From: Bacteroidales bacterium UBA4331
GTDB lineage: Bacteria > Bacteroidota > Bacteroidia > Bacteroidales > Paludibacteraceae
Assembly: GCA_002394395.1 (NCBI GenBank)
Contig: DGTR01000024.1
Coordinates: forward strand, 12,458-76,457
Reading direction: 5' to 3'
DNA: 64,000 nt
Part shown: positions 47,995 through 60,000 of the stretch, piece after piece
Layout: each line of letters begins with the position of its first letter
Position numbering within the stretch: position 1 is the stretch's first letter
The notes under the pieces: generated by a model
What the model was told of the DNA's origin: nothing
Database searches by the model: none
What the model saw: only the letters and a program-made list of their open reading frames with translations
Made by a program: the position numbers and the translations under genes

Positions 47995-49110
47995 ATGAAG
48001 AAAATCTACACTCAGCCACGCATAGAGACCGTGGCAACTACTCCGCAGCAGATGCTCTGCGCCAGCGGAGGTATCAATGCGAAAATCTCCGGTTACGGCA
48101 CAAACACAGGCGGCGGTTTTACCCAGACTTTTGCATGGTTGGCAGGCGCGGTCTGCTCGTCCTTGCTTTTCCTCGGCACAGCGTGCAGCACCACTAACAA
48201 CCCTGACCAGCCCAAGCAGCAGGCGGAACTCAAGCCCCGCACGCTGATAGTGACGGAAGTCGAAAGTCGAAAGTCAAAAGTCGAAAGACGTCTCCCGCAG
48301 GCGACGATCACGGAGAACGGTGATGTGCTGGACGCCCTATGGAACGAAGGCGACGAGGTGTTCTACCGCAATCTGAGTTATAGCGAAGACTACTATGAAG
48401 ACGATGAAGGAAAACCCCTCTACGGCGTCCTCGAAGCGGACAAAGATGGTAGCGTTGCTTCCTTCTCCGGCGACCGCGTCTGGTGTGCAGAGGAGGACCA
48501 GTTAGCGCTTATCTATCCTGCGCTTGACCCGTTGGCATTCACTTTCCACGATAACCCTCTGTCTGCGGAATACACCATCTCCATAGCCGGACAGGACGGT
48601 TCGTTGGCAACCTTGGCGAAGGATTTCCACCATATATACGGTATTGCGAGCGTGGTGTCCGTTACGGAGACCACCGCCAATGCGGAGCTGGCGCAGATGA
48701 AGAGCCTGATGACGGTCTGCAAGTTCTCCTTTGAGGACAAAAACCATCCGGGTACGCCACTCCCGATCAGCACGTTCAAAATCAGCGTAAGCGACGGCTA
48801 CTATGTCGGCACTTATCCGCAACAGGGCACGGTGTCCATCGCGCAGAACGTATCCGCATGGGATGTATCCGTAGATCCGGAGTGGAAAACCACCGGCGAA
48901 GGCGGCAAGCCGCTCACCATTGACACAAAAGGGGTAAATCCGACGGAGGTCTATGTTGCGCTGTTTCCGGACATGGGAGCAACCTATTCCTTCACCGTCA
49001 CCAGCACAACCGGTGCCGCCACTGACGGCACCTACACCGGCACCGCTACCGCCGTCCTTAAAGAAGGCGAGTTTGTGCCTGCCACCGGGCTAAAGCTCGT
49101 GAAGCAGTAA
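47995..49110 (+). CDS. Fimbrillin-like lipoprotein with an unusual N-terminal extension
   Basis: A 371-residue protein resembling the Mfa/FimA-type fimbrillin families: a lipoprotein signal (WLAGAVCSSLLFLGTACS, cysteine at about residue 64), then two beta-sandwich-like regions with WNEGDEVFYRN, and an ending TDGTYTGTATAVLKEGEF. The lipobox is preceded by about 42 residues (MKKIYTQPRIETVAT...MLCASGG...GGGF) that match the stand-alone peptide at 39447 in pattern. Residues 82-93 (VESRKSKVERR) come from a CGAAAGTC word array. Likely a surface fibre subunit or anchor; partners are not adjacent. Confidence 0.65.
   Translation: MKKIYTQPRIETVATTPQQMLCASGGINAKISGYGTNTGGGFTQTFAWLAGAVCSSLLFLGTACSTTNNPDQPKQQAELKPRTLIVTEVESRKSKVERRLPQATITENGDVLDALWNEGDEVFYRNLSYSEDYYEDDEGKPLYGVLEADKDGSVASFSGDRVWCAEEDQLALIYPALDPLAFTFHDNPLSAEYTISIAGQDGSLATLAKDFHHIYGIASVVSVTETTANAELAQMKSLMTVCKFSFEDKNHPGTPLPISTFKISVSDGYYVGTYPQQGTVSIAQNVSAWDVSVDPEWKTTGEGGKPLTIDTKGVNPTEVYVALFPDMGATYSFTVTSTTGAATDGTYTGTATAVLKEGEFVPATGLKLVKQ
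48256..48290. repeat. GTCGAAAGTCGAAAGTC words in the fimbrillin-like gene
   Basis: Four imperfect copies encode VESRKSKVERR just after the lipid-anchor region. Confidence 0.75.
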
Positions 49111-49177
49111 AATCTCAAAGCTGACAGCTGAATGCTGACAGCCCAAATACGATCTTTGACATATTGGATTACCCCCA

Positions 49178-50527
49178 TTACAGCAGCCCGGTCATATAGA
49201 CAGGGAGGTAGAGAATGTCGTCTTTGATTTCCAGATCCTTGGTGTGAAGAACAACGGGGCGGGTGACGTATTGGCTGAATTTGGCTATGCACTTCTTCAG
49301 GGACGACAGCGCATAGCGTGGGGAAGATTTGACTTCTATCGGGCATATGTTCTTCCGCGAAGTAACGGAAGGCTTGCTGACCAGAAAGTCTATCTCCATG
49401 GTATTGTCGGAGTCTTTGTCGTCATATTGGTAGAAATAATACAATTTATGCCCTGCCGCCTGTAGCATTTGTGCGACCATGTTTTCCATGACATAGCCAA
49501 GGTTGACTTCCAGTTTGCCATGCAGGATACGTTCGTACACTTCTGCCGGCATACTTCCCTGCTCGTCGAAAGCAAGTGAGAGGAACAAACCGGTATCAGC
49601 CATGTAGCATTTGAGCGTGGTGCGCTCTGTGTTCATTCCCAGCCCGATATTCGGGGCAAACGTATTGTAGCAGATATTGACAATACGCGAATCGCGCAAC
49701 CAGAAAAAGGCACTCTCGTAGTGAACATATCTTGCGTTCGCGTTTATATCCGCCAATACAAAGCGGGTGCCTTGTTTCTGCAACTGCGAGGGGATGGCTT
49801 CGAATATATCCGCCGCCTTGGCTTCTGCGCCCGTGGCATATTTATGAATATCGTCACGATACAGGGCAAGAATATTCTGCTTTATCTTCTCCGTCTGCCG
49901 GAAATCATGCGTATCGATATAGGTCTGGATCACTTGCGGCATTCCGCCCAACATCATATACAGCCGGAAAAGATCCATCGCCTTGCGATGCAGCGGACCA
50001 AGGGGAGTCTGATTGGCGTAACAGTCTTTGATATAAGCCATCATCTTCCCGTTTCCTGTAGCCCACAGGAATTCCTCAAAATCCATCGGGTACATCGCCA
50101 GATGCTGCTCCTCAGAGGGGATGACGATATTCTTCACGTTCTTATGAATGCTGATGAGTGAACCGGTTTCGATATAGTCGTACCTGCCGTCTGCCACAAG
50201 ATACTTGATGAGCGCACGCGCAGGGGGGAACTGCTGGACTTCGTCAAAAACGATAAGCGACCTACGCTCGACCAGTTCCACGCCGTAATGGATGGATAAC
50301 ATCTGGAACAACATATCCAACCGCGTAGCATAATCTTCAAAGAACGACAGCACAGCCGCTTCCGTATGGTTGAAGTCTATGATGAGATAACTTTCATATT
50401 CATTACGTGCAAACTCCTCTACAATGTAACTTTTCCCGATACGGCGTGCCCCTTCAATGAGCAATGCACTCTTACCATTGGAAGACTGCTTCCAATCTAC
50501 TAATTGAGAATAGATCTTGCGTTGCAT
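49178..50527 (-). CDS. DUF4143-type AAA ATPase
   Basis: A 449-residue ATPase: Walker A LIEGARRIGKSYIVEEFA, Walker B SLIVFDEVQQFP, the arginine-side ETGSLISIHKN segment, and a C-terminal nuclease-like region with EIDFLVS...CPIEVKSS (D...ExK pattern of PD-(D/E)XK folds). This combination is the widespread DUF4143 group, found in many copies in Bacteroidales and of unsettled role. The gene runs leftward from its own promoter, with three TTAACGTTTC repeats at 33-bp intervals in the leader. Confidence 0.85.
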   Translation of the reverse strand: MQRKIYSQLVDWKQSSNGKSALLIEGARRIGKSYIVEEFARNEYESYLIIDFNHTEAAVLSFFEDYATRLDMLFQMLSIHYGVELVERRSLIVFDEVQQFPPARALIKYLVADGRYDYIETGSLISIHKNVKNIVIPSEEQHLAMYPMDFEEFLWATGNGKMMAYIKDCYANQTPLGPLHRKAMDLFRLYMMLGGMPQVIQTYIDTHDFRQTEKIKQNILALYRDDIHKYATGAEAKAADIFEAIPSQLQKQGTRFVLADINANARYVHYESAFFWLRDSRIVNICYNTFAPNIGLGMNTERTTLKCYMADTGLFLSLAFDEQGSMPAEVYERILHGKLEVNLGYVMENMVAQMLQAAGHKLYYFYQYDDKDSDNTMEIDFLVSKPSVTSRKNICPIEVKSSPRYALSSLKKCIAKFSQYVTRPVVLHTKDLEIKDDILYLPVYMTGLL

Positions 50528-50539
50528 ATATAACTGTTT

Positions 50540-50615
50540 TTAACGTTTCTGATAATTTAGAAGAATTAAAAATTAACGTTTCTAGGTTTTATGATTGACT
50601 AATTTTTAACGTTTC
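50540..50615 (-). promoter_or_regulatory. Three TTAACGTTTC operator-like repeats, exactly 33 bp apart
   Basis: Identical 10-bp copies at 50540-50549, 50573-50582 and 50606-50615, each containing the palindrome AACGTT. They lie between the -7 box and the start codon of the leftward ATPase. The 33-bp step, about three helical turns, keeps them on one DNA face. Confidence 0.7.
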
Positions 50616-50621
50616 CGGCTG

Positions 50622-50653
50622 CAAAGGTACAACAAAAATTGCACATATGCAAG
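50622..50653 (-). promoter_or_regulatory. Promoter of the DUF4143-type ATPase gene
   Basis: On the minus strand CTTG -33 (50650-50653), TACCTTTG -7 (50622-50629), spacing 20 nt. The CTTGCATATGT segment is shared with the promoters at 28053 and 47726. Confidence 0.8.
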
Positions 50654-51045
50654 CGTTCGGGTATTTTTTTGCCAAATAAAATGAAATTTTATCTGTTGTA
50701 TGGGGCTATGAGACGTCTATGCTCGCATAAGAACGGCTTATAGACCTATGCAACAGGGAAAGCCGTCAGGCTTGGCAAAAAATGCCCGCGGTGGTATATG
50801 TCCGGCAGGACGCGACTGTACTTTCGGGGGAATGCCAAAGGCAGGCGGCGTCCGAAGGTACTAAAAATAAATGATATATGCAAGTAATTCCGCAAGAAAT
50901 GCATCTTTTTTGTGCAGATTTTGCATAAATATGCATTTTTTTAGTGCAGACAGGTAATCCAATAAAACGGTCCGGGATAGCCGGGAGAGCGAAACTGTAA
51001 ACAAGAAAACAAACAAATATAAACAAATAAAAAACAACCACATTT
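50654..51045. other. Intergenic region upstream of the giant surface protein gene
   Basis: Holds two direct repeats (AAATGCATCTTTTTTGTGCAG near 50897 and AATATGCATTTTTTTAGTGCAG near 50929), a minus-strand promoter-like CTTGCATATAT...TACCTTCG near 50853-50883, and an A-rich leader before the ATG at 51046. No TAnnTTTG box with correct spacing was found for the giant gene; GTGCAGATTTTGC at 50911-50923 is a degenerate candidate. Confidence 0.4.
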
Positions 51046-54000
51046 ATGAAAACAAAATCGACAGTCGGAAGACTGATTACTCACTTATCGGAGTGGCGCG
51101 AGAGTGGCAACCAAAAGTGGCGCGAGAGTGGCGCGAGAGTGGCGGCTATGCTGCTCTTACTCTGCACCACCGCTATACCCGCATGGGCAGACAGCTGGGC
51201 TAGGAAATGGAACGATATGATCACGGATGATGGCGGAGGAGAAGTGCGTTTCAGGGGGCAGAATTATAACTCTATCGGTTTCAATTGGAGTTATTCGCTT
51301 TACGAATTCAAAACAAATAAGACCTTCAATCCCGCTAATGACCAATTCTATTGGGAATTCAATATGTATGTGAATTACGGCTATCACAGCCTAGGTGGTA
51401 TTATGGATTACTACACGAGTACAGCCTATAAGGGGGATATCTATGTCATGACTCCTGATAGTCAGGCACATACGATAGCCCATTGGGAGAGACCAGAAGG
51501 TCACCCATGTTGTCCCTTAGAAGCTTATGATATATCCTACAACATCACCGACAGCACATGGGGGTACATCTATGTTTCCAATATCTCCAAGCATAACATA
51601 ACCATACAATATATGCCTTCTTCCAAAGCCGCTGAAGATGGCGTGATATGTATTATGATGAAAGAGAGCGTAATATATGCTAGTGAAGAAATCGGCTGGG
51701 TGCAATATGAGAAGAGCATCAACTGCTCGGCTCTCAAAGAGGATTCTCCGATGCCGAAGCTCTCTTCCGTGGCATGGAGTACGGACGGCTCTTTGCGGGG
51801 CGTGATAAAAGATGTGCCGGACAAACGCTCCAACAGCAAGTTCAAGCAGTACTACCAAGTGTATGAGTATTACTACGATGGCGAAGGGAAAAGCACTTAC
51901 GAGTACTACACCACCTCCGGCAGCGATGTGAGCATCACCGAAAAGAGCGGGGGCAAGATGGACATGGAGTGGAAATCCTGGCTCCGCGGCTCCGACGCGG
52001 GTCATGCCGAGTACGCCTACACCACGCCCGTCTATCTGAAATACCGAGGCGGTATGCATGTGAACTTGGGCGGAACTCTTGCGCATGACAACAACCTCTA
52101 CCAGCCGTATATCACGGGCACTTATATCCAGCCCTACACACGCCCTGTATCGACCAGCACCGACTACAACAAATGGACCAAGGAGGTGACCGTCAGTTGG
52201 GAAAGAAGCAAGATCGAGACCGCCTATGACGGCTCTACGACCAAGGACGTCGATTGCCGCACGGACGGCAAATGGTATGTGATCCGCTACGAGCCGGGCA
52301 AGCCCAACGACTACACCCTTGTCAATACGCTGAACGGCAATGCCTCCTCCCTGAAAATGACCGACAGCAACATCGACTACGACAAGAAATATACGTATCG
52401 CGTCATCTTCCTGCCGGATATATTGGAGAGCACGTACAAGGACAAGCTGACGCAGCTGCCGGGTTACCAGCGCACCCGCAACGACTACGACCTTTGGATG
52501 GAGACAGGCGAGGTGGAGACGAAGATGGAGGTGAAGATCGAACTCTGGCAGGACATGAAATACACCGCTGCGGTACGTCTGAAATGGAGCTACGGCATCG
52601 AGTTGGATGACCTGACGTGGCATATCGACTACCGCGATGCGGGCAGCAACAAGGCATGGCAGACGCGGAGCGAAGCACCTACCGTGGACAAGAATCAGTC
52701 CGAAGCGATGCTGGATATTACCGGCAGTTCGGTATGCGAACCGAAGGAGTACCGCGTGCGCGTCTCTATCAACGGACGGGTGCTCTATTCCAACATAGCG
52801 TCCACCTCCGTGCCCGACAGCACGTATATCAGCGAGGTGGTTGCCTCCACGGGTACGGAAGAGAGTTCCGTGACCGTCAAATGGAAAGTGGTGAGCCCTG
52901 ACAGGCAGTATGACATCTGGTACCGTGTGCTCCGCCGCGTGATCGGCGACAGCGAATGGACGCTGCTCACGGACGACAAGCACGGCACCGCCTCCGAATA
53001 TACGTTTACCGATACGCGCGCCGTGGCAGGCTCGTACTACGAATACTCGGTAGAGGCGTACGGCGCGCAATGCGAGGCGCAGCTCACGAAGAAGAACGAA
53101 GTGATCGCCCCGGGCTTCAGTCAGGCAAACGCCACGATCACCGGACATATCTCCTTCGGCACGGGCACGGCGGTGCAGGGCGCGAAGGTACAGCTCTACA
53201 ACGTGCCTACGGAGGAGAACGATATCGTACCGCAGTATTTCTCGCGCTATATCAGCGGCGCGGGCAAGGGTCTGCAATGGAGAGGTGACTCGACGCGTTA
53301 TGCCTCGGTGCTGAACGGCGGCAAGGGCGTGACGCTGCAACTGTGGGCACGCCCGAGCAGCTTCGGCGCGGACCGGCAGCAGTTGCTGCAACTCACGAAC
53401 GCAATCGAATTGGGAATCCGGCGCAGCGAGGGTGTGTTCCACCTCTACGCCATCGACCGCTCGAACGGAGGCACCGACCTCACCGAGTTCCCCTCGCTGA
53501 CGTTCTCCGCGACCGACTTCACCCATATCTCCGCTATTTATAGCGGCGGCAAGTGGCGTTTCTACATGGGTACGGACAGCCTGCGCACCGACAGTATGCA
53601 GGTGGCTAACAGCGGATGGCAAGCCATCCAGACCGCCGGAACGCTGACCTTCAGCATCGGCGGCGACAACCGCGCAGCGGGAAGCGCGTACACCGGCAGC
53701 GTGGACGATGTGCGTCTGTGGAGCCGCGCCCTCCCGCGCAAGGAGATAGAGAACAACTACTGCCGTATCCTCGGCGGTACGGAGAAAGGTCTGTTCCTCT
53801 ACTGGCCGCTCGATGAAGGACTGCGCGTCGTGAAATACGCCTTCGATGTAGCCTGCCAGGAAGGTATCTACCAGCTCAACCACCCCGAGGTGGGTGCGAA
53901 CGTGACCCCCACGACCGATGTGCCGAAGCGCCTCGGTCTGTACGGACTGACCGACAGCGAGGGCGACTACATCATCCGCGGCATACCCTTCCAGCAGGGC

Positions 54001-57000
54001 GGTACGAACTACAAGATTGCGCCTGAGTTGGGCATCCACCGGTTTAATCCCGAGAAACGCTCCATGTTCGTCAGCCCCTCGTCCCTCACGGCGAACAACA
54101 TCGACTTTGAGGACGTCAGCTCCTTCCCCATGCGGGGACATGTCTATTACGCCGGCACGAACATCCCTGCCGAGGGAGTCCGCTTCTATATCGACGGCGA
54201 GCTGGTGACCGCTAACGGCAAGGTGAAAGAGACCGACGCGGAGGGTCGCTATTCCATCAGCGTGCCGATCGGCGAGCACTACGTCGAGGCAAGTCTGGAA
54301 GGACACACCATGGTAGCCGGCGGCAGATACCCCCTAACCGGCACCTATGATTTCACCGACGAAGTGCAGTACGACTTCTTCGACTCGACGCTTGTCAATT
54401 TCGTAGGACGTATCGGCGGCGGTACGGTCAACGACACCCTGCCTGTCGGCTTCGGGCTGTCGAAGAACAATATCGGCGTGGCGACCATCACCCTCGGTCT
54501 GAACAGTGCCAACCTCTCCTTCAACCGCCAACAGCCCAAGGTGACCGAATATGCTACTACGGACCGCTTCTTCGCTTCTGACACCGCCTCTATCCGTAGC
54601 CATGCTTCTACCGGTGTTGGGGAATTGTCCCGCTATATCGTCATCACCACGGACTCGGCGACAGGCGAGTTCTCCGCCCTGCTTCCGCCGCTCAAATATA
54701 TCACCAAGAGTATTAAGATAGACAAGAACAGCAAAGAAATAGCGTTCACCAGCTTGCCGGAGATCGACCTGACCAACCCGAGAGCAGTGCGGACGGATTC
54801 CATCCGGACGACCAATGCCCAAGGCGACACCGTCACGCTGAACTACAAGTATAACACCAAGATGGTGCAGACTTACTTCGCCCGTCCGCAAGTGGATGTG
54901 GTGCAAGTAGGAAATCCCGCCGGTGCGTTCGGAATGGACTCCATCATCTTGAAACCGGACGATGTAGTAAGCGACACCCTCCGCCAACTCTATACCGTAA
55001 GTGGCGACACGGTGGCTTACCGCTTCGGCTATCCCGTCTATAAGACCTTGGATGCTGTAGAGTACGCGATACACGCCTACGAGGCATATACCAACTACGA
55101 CGGTGCTGCGCCCGTGACGGATACCCTTGACCTCAACGGTCAGGAACTGGTCATCGGCAATGAGATGAGTGCCAGCCAGTCCGTCATCTACGATGCGCCG
55201 GAGGACTCCACGCAATATACCCCCGGTCAGGTCTATCAGATGCAGCACGACCCGATTACGCTTGACAAGAACGGTCGCGCCCGCGTGCAGTGGACAGTAG
55301 GTTTCCCGAACATCGTCTCGCCTTTCACGCGTCAGTTCTATATCAACCTCACGCGCGACGACCGCACCTACACGCCTTTCCGCATGGACGCAGTCGTATT
55401 AGGGCAACTCACTACGGGTAACAACTTCGTCACCAAGGGACCGGACAATGTGCAGTTCATCCTGCGTGACCCGTACGGCGCACATTCCAAGACCACCCTC
55501 AAGAATGGTAAAGTATTTACAAGAACGAAATTCGATACCTATCAAGAGGCGGGAGAGCATTCGCTGGTAGCGGACTTTTTATTAGGTTCGGATGTTGTTA
55601 CTTCGCAAGGACTAGGTCTTGCTCTTATCAATTCAAGCCACGTACATACAGATTTTTCTATCGGCTTAAAGGCAAACTGGAAAACAACGCACAGAGAGGA
55701 CTCCGTGTTCGTAGAGACTACGGTGGAATCTATTTCCACCAGCGACAAATATCCGTACGTAGGTGCCATGGGCGATGTGTATGTAGGTACGTCCAATAAT
55801 ATCCTCATCGGCACCTGCCGGAAAGTACATATCAAGAAGAATGTGCAGAGCGGCAAGTACGAAATTGTATTGGAGGACGCATTGGCATTGGGCGCACAAA
55901 TCAATACTATGTTCGCCTATTCGCAATACGAATTGGAGAAAGTGATGATTCCGAAATGGAAATCCATGCGCAAGCAGTACCTCACGCAAGTAGCGTCGAG
56001 AGAGGCTGCCGAGAGTTACGTCAACCACGGCAAATCCGCCAAATGGTTGACATGGCTCGATCCTTCCGCCTCCAACTATGGCGAGGCAGGTACATACGTC
56101 TTCGTGGCACCGGAGCATCCCGAGAAGGAAGAGCGGGACAGCGTAGAATGGTGCAACAACCAGATTGTGGAATGGGAAGAGTGCATCAGGCGAAACGAGG
56201 AGGCAAAGATAAAAGTGATGGACAGCCAGACGCCGAAGAACTACTCCATTGACGGCGGTAGCAGCCGTACCTTCACCTACCGCAACGACACCACCGGCTT
56301 CGACCAGAAACAGACAAACTATATGGTTAGTGTCATCGGAGGTTGGAAAAACAATTGGGAATACAAAAATGTAGCTTCGGTAGGCATCGTGACCAACTTG
56401 CAGAACTCTGCAGGTTTCGGTAATGTCTCCGGAACGGGTAAAGATTCGACAAACTATACCGAGTGGGATTACGTTCTCTCCGACGGCAACCGCGACGTGG
56501 ACCTCTCCATCAATATGTACGATGCGGAGTCCGGCAACAACAGTAAGATCTTCACCCTCTTCGGCGGACAGACCTACAACCCCTACGAGCCGGCTGATTC
56601 GACCCATTACTACAAGCCCAACGGGCAGCCTCTGCCTCTTGGCAACGGTTCCGTTCGTATGGAGGAGCCGCGTATCAGCATCGGCGACGGCACCGGCAAT
56701 CCAGCCAAGAGCCTTACCCTGACCGACATCCCCGCCGGGCAGAGCGTGAACGCCGTGCTCTACTGCTCCAACATGAGCAACTCCCACCAAGGCAGGAACT
56801 TCAGCTACGACTTCGGTATTATTGAGAGCAAGAACCGGAAAGGCTTGGAGATCCTCATGGACGGCACGCCCGTTAAAGGACGCTCTATCCTCCTCAACCA
56901 GAACGAGACCGCGCAGAAAGTGATTTCTATCCGTCAGACCGACGAGTCGATCCTCGACTACGACAGCATCGAGATATGGTTCATGTCGCAGTACCAGCCG

Positions 57001-60000
57001 ACGCTTATCTACGACAAGGTACTGCTCAGCGTACACTTCCAGCCCTCGTCTTCTCCGGTAACCCTGACGGCGGAGAACCCGGTGCTCAACACCGACGTGA
57101 CGACGGGCAACGGCAAGTTGCAGCTCAAGCTGTCGGGCTTCAACCGCCATTTCCGCAATCTGAAGGAGATAGGCGTGCAGTACCGCTTCGCGGGCAATAC
57201 CCAATGGACTGACCTCTACGCCTGGGCGACGAGTGCAGCGGACACGGCGGGCTCCAACCGCACGCTCCTGCCTACGGAGGGCGACCTGCGCATGACGCTC
57301 GACATGCTGGAGGACATCTATTACCCCGAGGGCAAGTATGAGTTCCGCGCGTACACCACCACGCCTTACGGCAAGGACCCGATACGCGCCTACAGCGACG
57401 TGGTGACCGTCATCAAAGATATGAAACGTCCGCGTCCGCTTTACACGCCCGCGCCCGCTAACGGTATATTAGGAATAGGCGAGCAGCTCGCAGTCGAGTT
57501 CAACGAGGACATCATCCCCGGCTATGTAGGCAGCTCCAATATCGTGATTACCGCCCGGCTGAACGGCAAACCGATCGACCATGAGGTGTCGATGCGGCTC
57601 AGACCTTACGGCGAAGAGGTGAGGACGGACAACCCGCTCTTCCTCAGCGGTAACTTCGCTATGGAGTTCTGGCTCAACCCCCACGAAAGCGGCACTATCC
57701 TGCACCAAGGGAAAGGGGACGGCAACTTCGGGCTCTCGATAGACCCGAACGGCTATGTGGTAGTCAATATCGCCGGTGCCAAATACACTTCCGAGAAAGC
57801 CGTTCCGATGGACGAATGGATGTTCGTCGCCATGAACTACCGCGCCGACTCCATGCTCTTCAACATGGTAGCGCAGTACGACACGACGACCCTTGACCTC
57901 TTCACCGGACAGACCGTCTCGGAGGTAGAGATAGACAAAGCAGACTACCGCGACGATAACTACCTCTACCTCGGTCCTATTGACGCGAACATCCACGACC
58001 TCGCGATCTACAATATCTTCCGCGACCTGAAGGAAGCGAAAACCGACAAGTATGTGTCCAAAGACGCGTACACCTACGGTCTGACCAACTACTGGCACAT
58101 GAACGAGGGTCACGGCTTCGTGGCGGCAGACACACGCCGCACGCATAACTTCACCGGCAAAGACGCATGGGACATCCTCAGCAAAAACCTCTCCGCACGG
58201 ATGGACAGCACCAACGGCATGCAGACGAACATCTCGCACATCACCACCGGTTTCAACGACAGCTACGCTATCGAGCTATGGCATGATCCGGCGATCATCT
58301 TCGGCGTGGACACCGTCTTCGAGACCGCCGTGCCTTCCGTGGCAGGCGACCTGCAGGCACAGTCCGAGAAGCTCTGCCTGCGCTACGACACGGCGCAGAA
58401 CCTCGTGTTGGACTACGGCGTGAAGTCACGGATAGTAGCCTCCCATGCTGATTTCCCGGAGATCGTATCCGGCTGGCACCACTTCGCGCTCAACGTGGTA
58501 CGCGGACAGGCGGCTTCGTTCTACCTCGACGGGTCACGCACAGCCGTCATCGCCGAGGCGGATGTACCGAACCTCAGCGGCTCGGCACTCGTCTTCGCCA
58601 AGAACGCGGAGTATGCCTACATCGATGAGGTGCGTATTTGGAAAGCCACCCTCTCCGAAGACAGGCTTTTGAGCAATATGTACAACACCATCGACACCGC
58701 CAAGGTCTATTCGCAGGGCTTAGTGGGGTACTATCCGTTTGAGAAAGACAGCACGATCAACGGCGTGGCGACCAAAGGCTTCACGCTGCAGAACATGGCA
58801 CCCGTTTCCATCTACGGCAATACGGGCGATATGCAGTCCACTCGTCATACGTATGTAGCCAAAACCCCGCCGCTCAAGCGCGCACCCTCCGAGACGATTC
58901 TCACGGCAATGCCGGTAGCGTCCGAGCGCAAGGTGGTGATCAACTTCGTCGAGGAAGAAGTCACCCCGCGCGACCTGGAGGGCACGACGCTCAATATCAC
59001 CCTGACGGATGTACACGACCTCAACGGCAACACCTCCGAGCCGATCAAATGGACTGCCTACGTCAAGCAGAACACACTCCTCTGGGGTAAAGACTCCGTG
59101 AACATCACCAAGCAGTACGGCGAGGACTACACCTTCGATGTGACCATCGAGAACAAGTCCGGGCAGACCGAGTACTACACGGTGGAGAACATGCCGTCGT
59201 GGCTGAGTCTGGTGGATGGCAACGGGCTTTCGACTTTCGACTTTGGACTTTCGACTGCCTTTGACGTTTCACCTCTAAAGACGAAGACCTTGCGCTTCGC
59301 GGTCAATCCGCTCGTGCCGGTAGGCAACTACGAAGCGACGATAGGCGTGCAGGGCAACAAGGGCATCCTCGAACCGCTCCGTATCGTCATGAAAGTGCGC
59401 GGCGAGACGCCTAACTGGACCGTTGACCCGACCAAGTACGACCACTCCATGACCATCATCGGACAGGTTTACCTCAGCGGTATCCTGATGGAGAACCCCG
59501 AGAGCATGGTGGCTGCCTTCATCGGCGGCGAGTGCCGCGGCGTGGCTGCACCGAAGAAGATACGCGGCGCGGCGTACGAGACCCTGATCATCTACGGCTC
59601 CGACACACCCGACGCCGACCGGAACCAACCCGTCTCCTTCCGTATCTGGGATGCCTCTAAAGGCATTGCCTACACGGATGCGAATATACAAGTACCAAAC
59701 CTCACCCCATCCCTCTCCCAAGGAGAGGGGGCTTCTCCCCTTGGGGGAGACGGGAGAGAGGTGTTCTTCCAGCAAAACGCCATGCTCGGCTCCTTCAACA
59801 CACCGGCTATCTGGACCAAGTCCGACCGCGTAGAGCAGCTCATTCCTGTACACGAGAACTGGAACTGGATCGCCTTCGGCGTAGAGCCGCCGTCGGAGTA
59901 CTGCGACCCTGTCTTCACGCCCCAATACAAGGGCTGGAACGTGCTTGTCAAGGATCAGCAGACCTTCAGCCAGAGCTCCGGCTCTACCTTCAACGGTCCG

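Noticed and set aside
51517..54306. A 929-codon minus-strand open frame inside the giant surface protein gene
   Set aside because: It is antisense to a long, well-supported coding frame with domain signatures, its translation has no recognisable domains, and it has no promoter or start context. Long antisense frames are expected opposite GC-rich genes.
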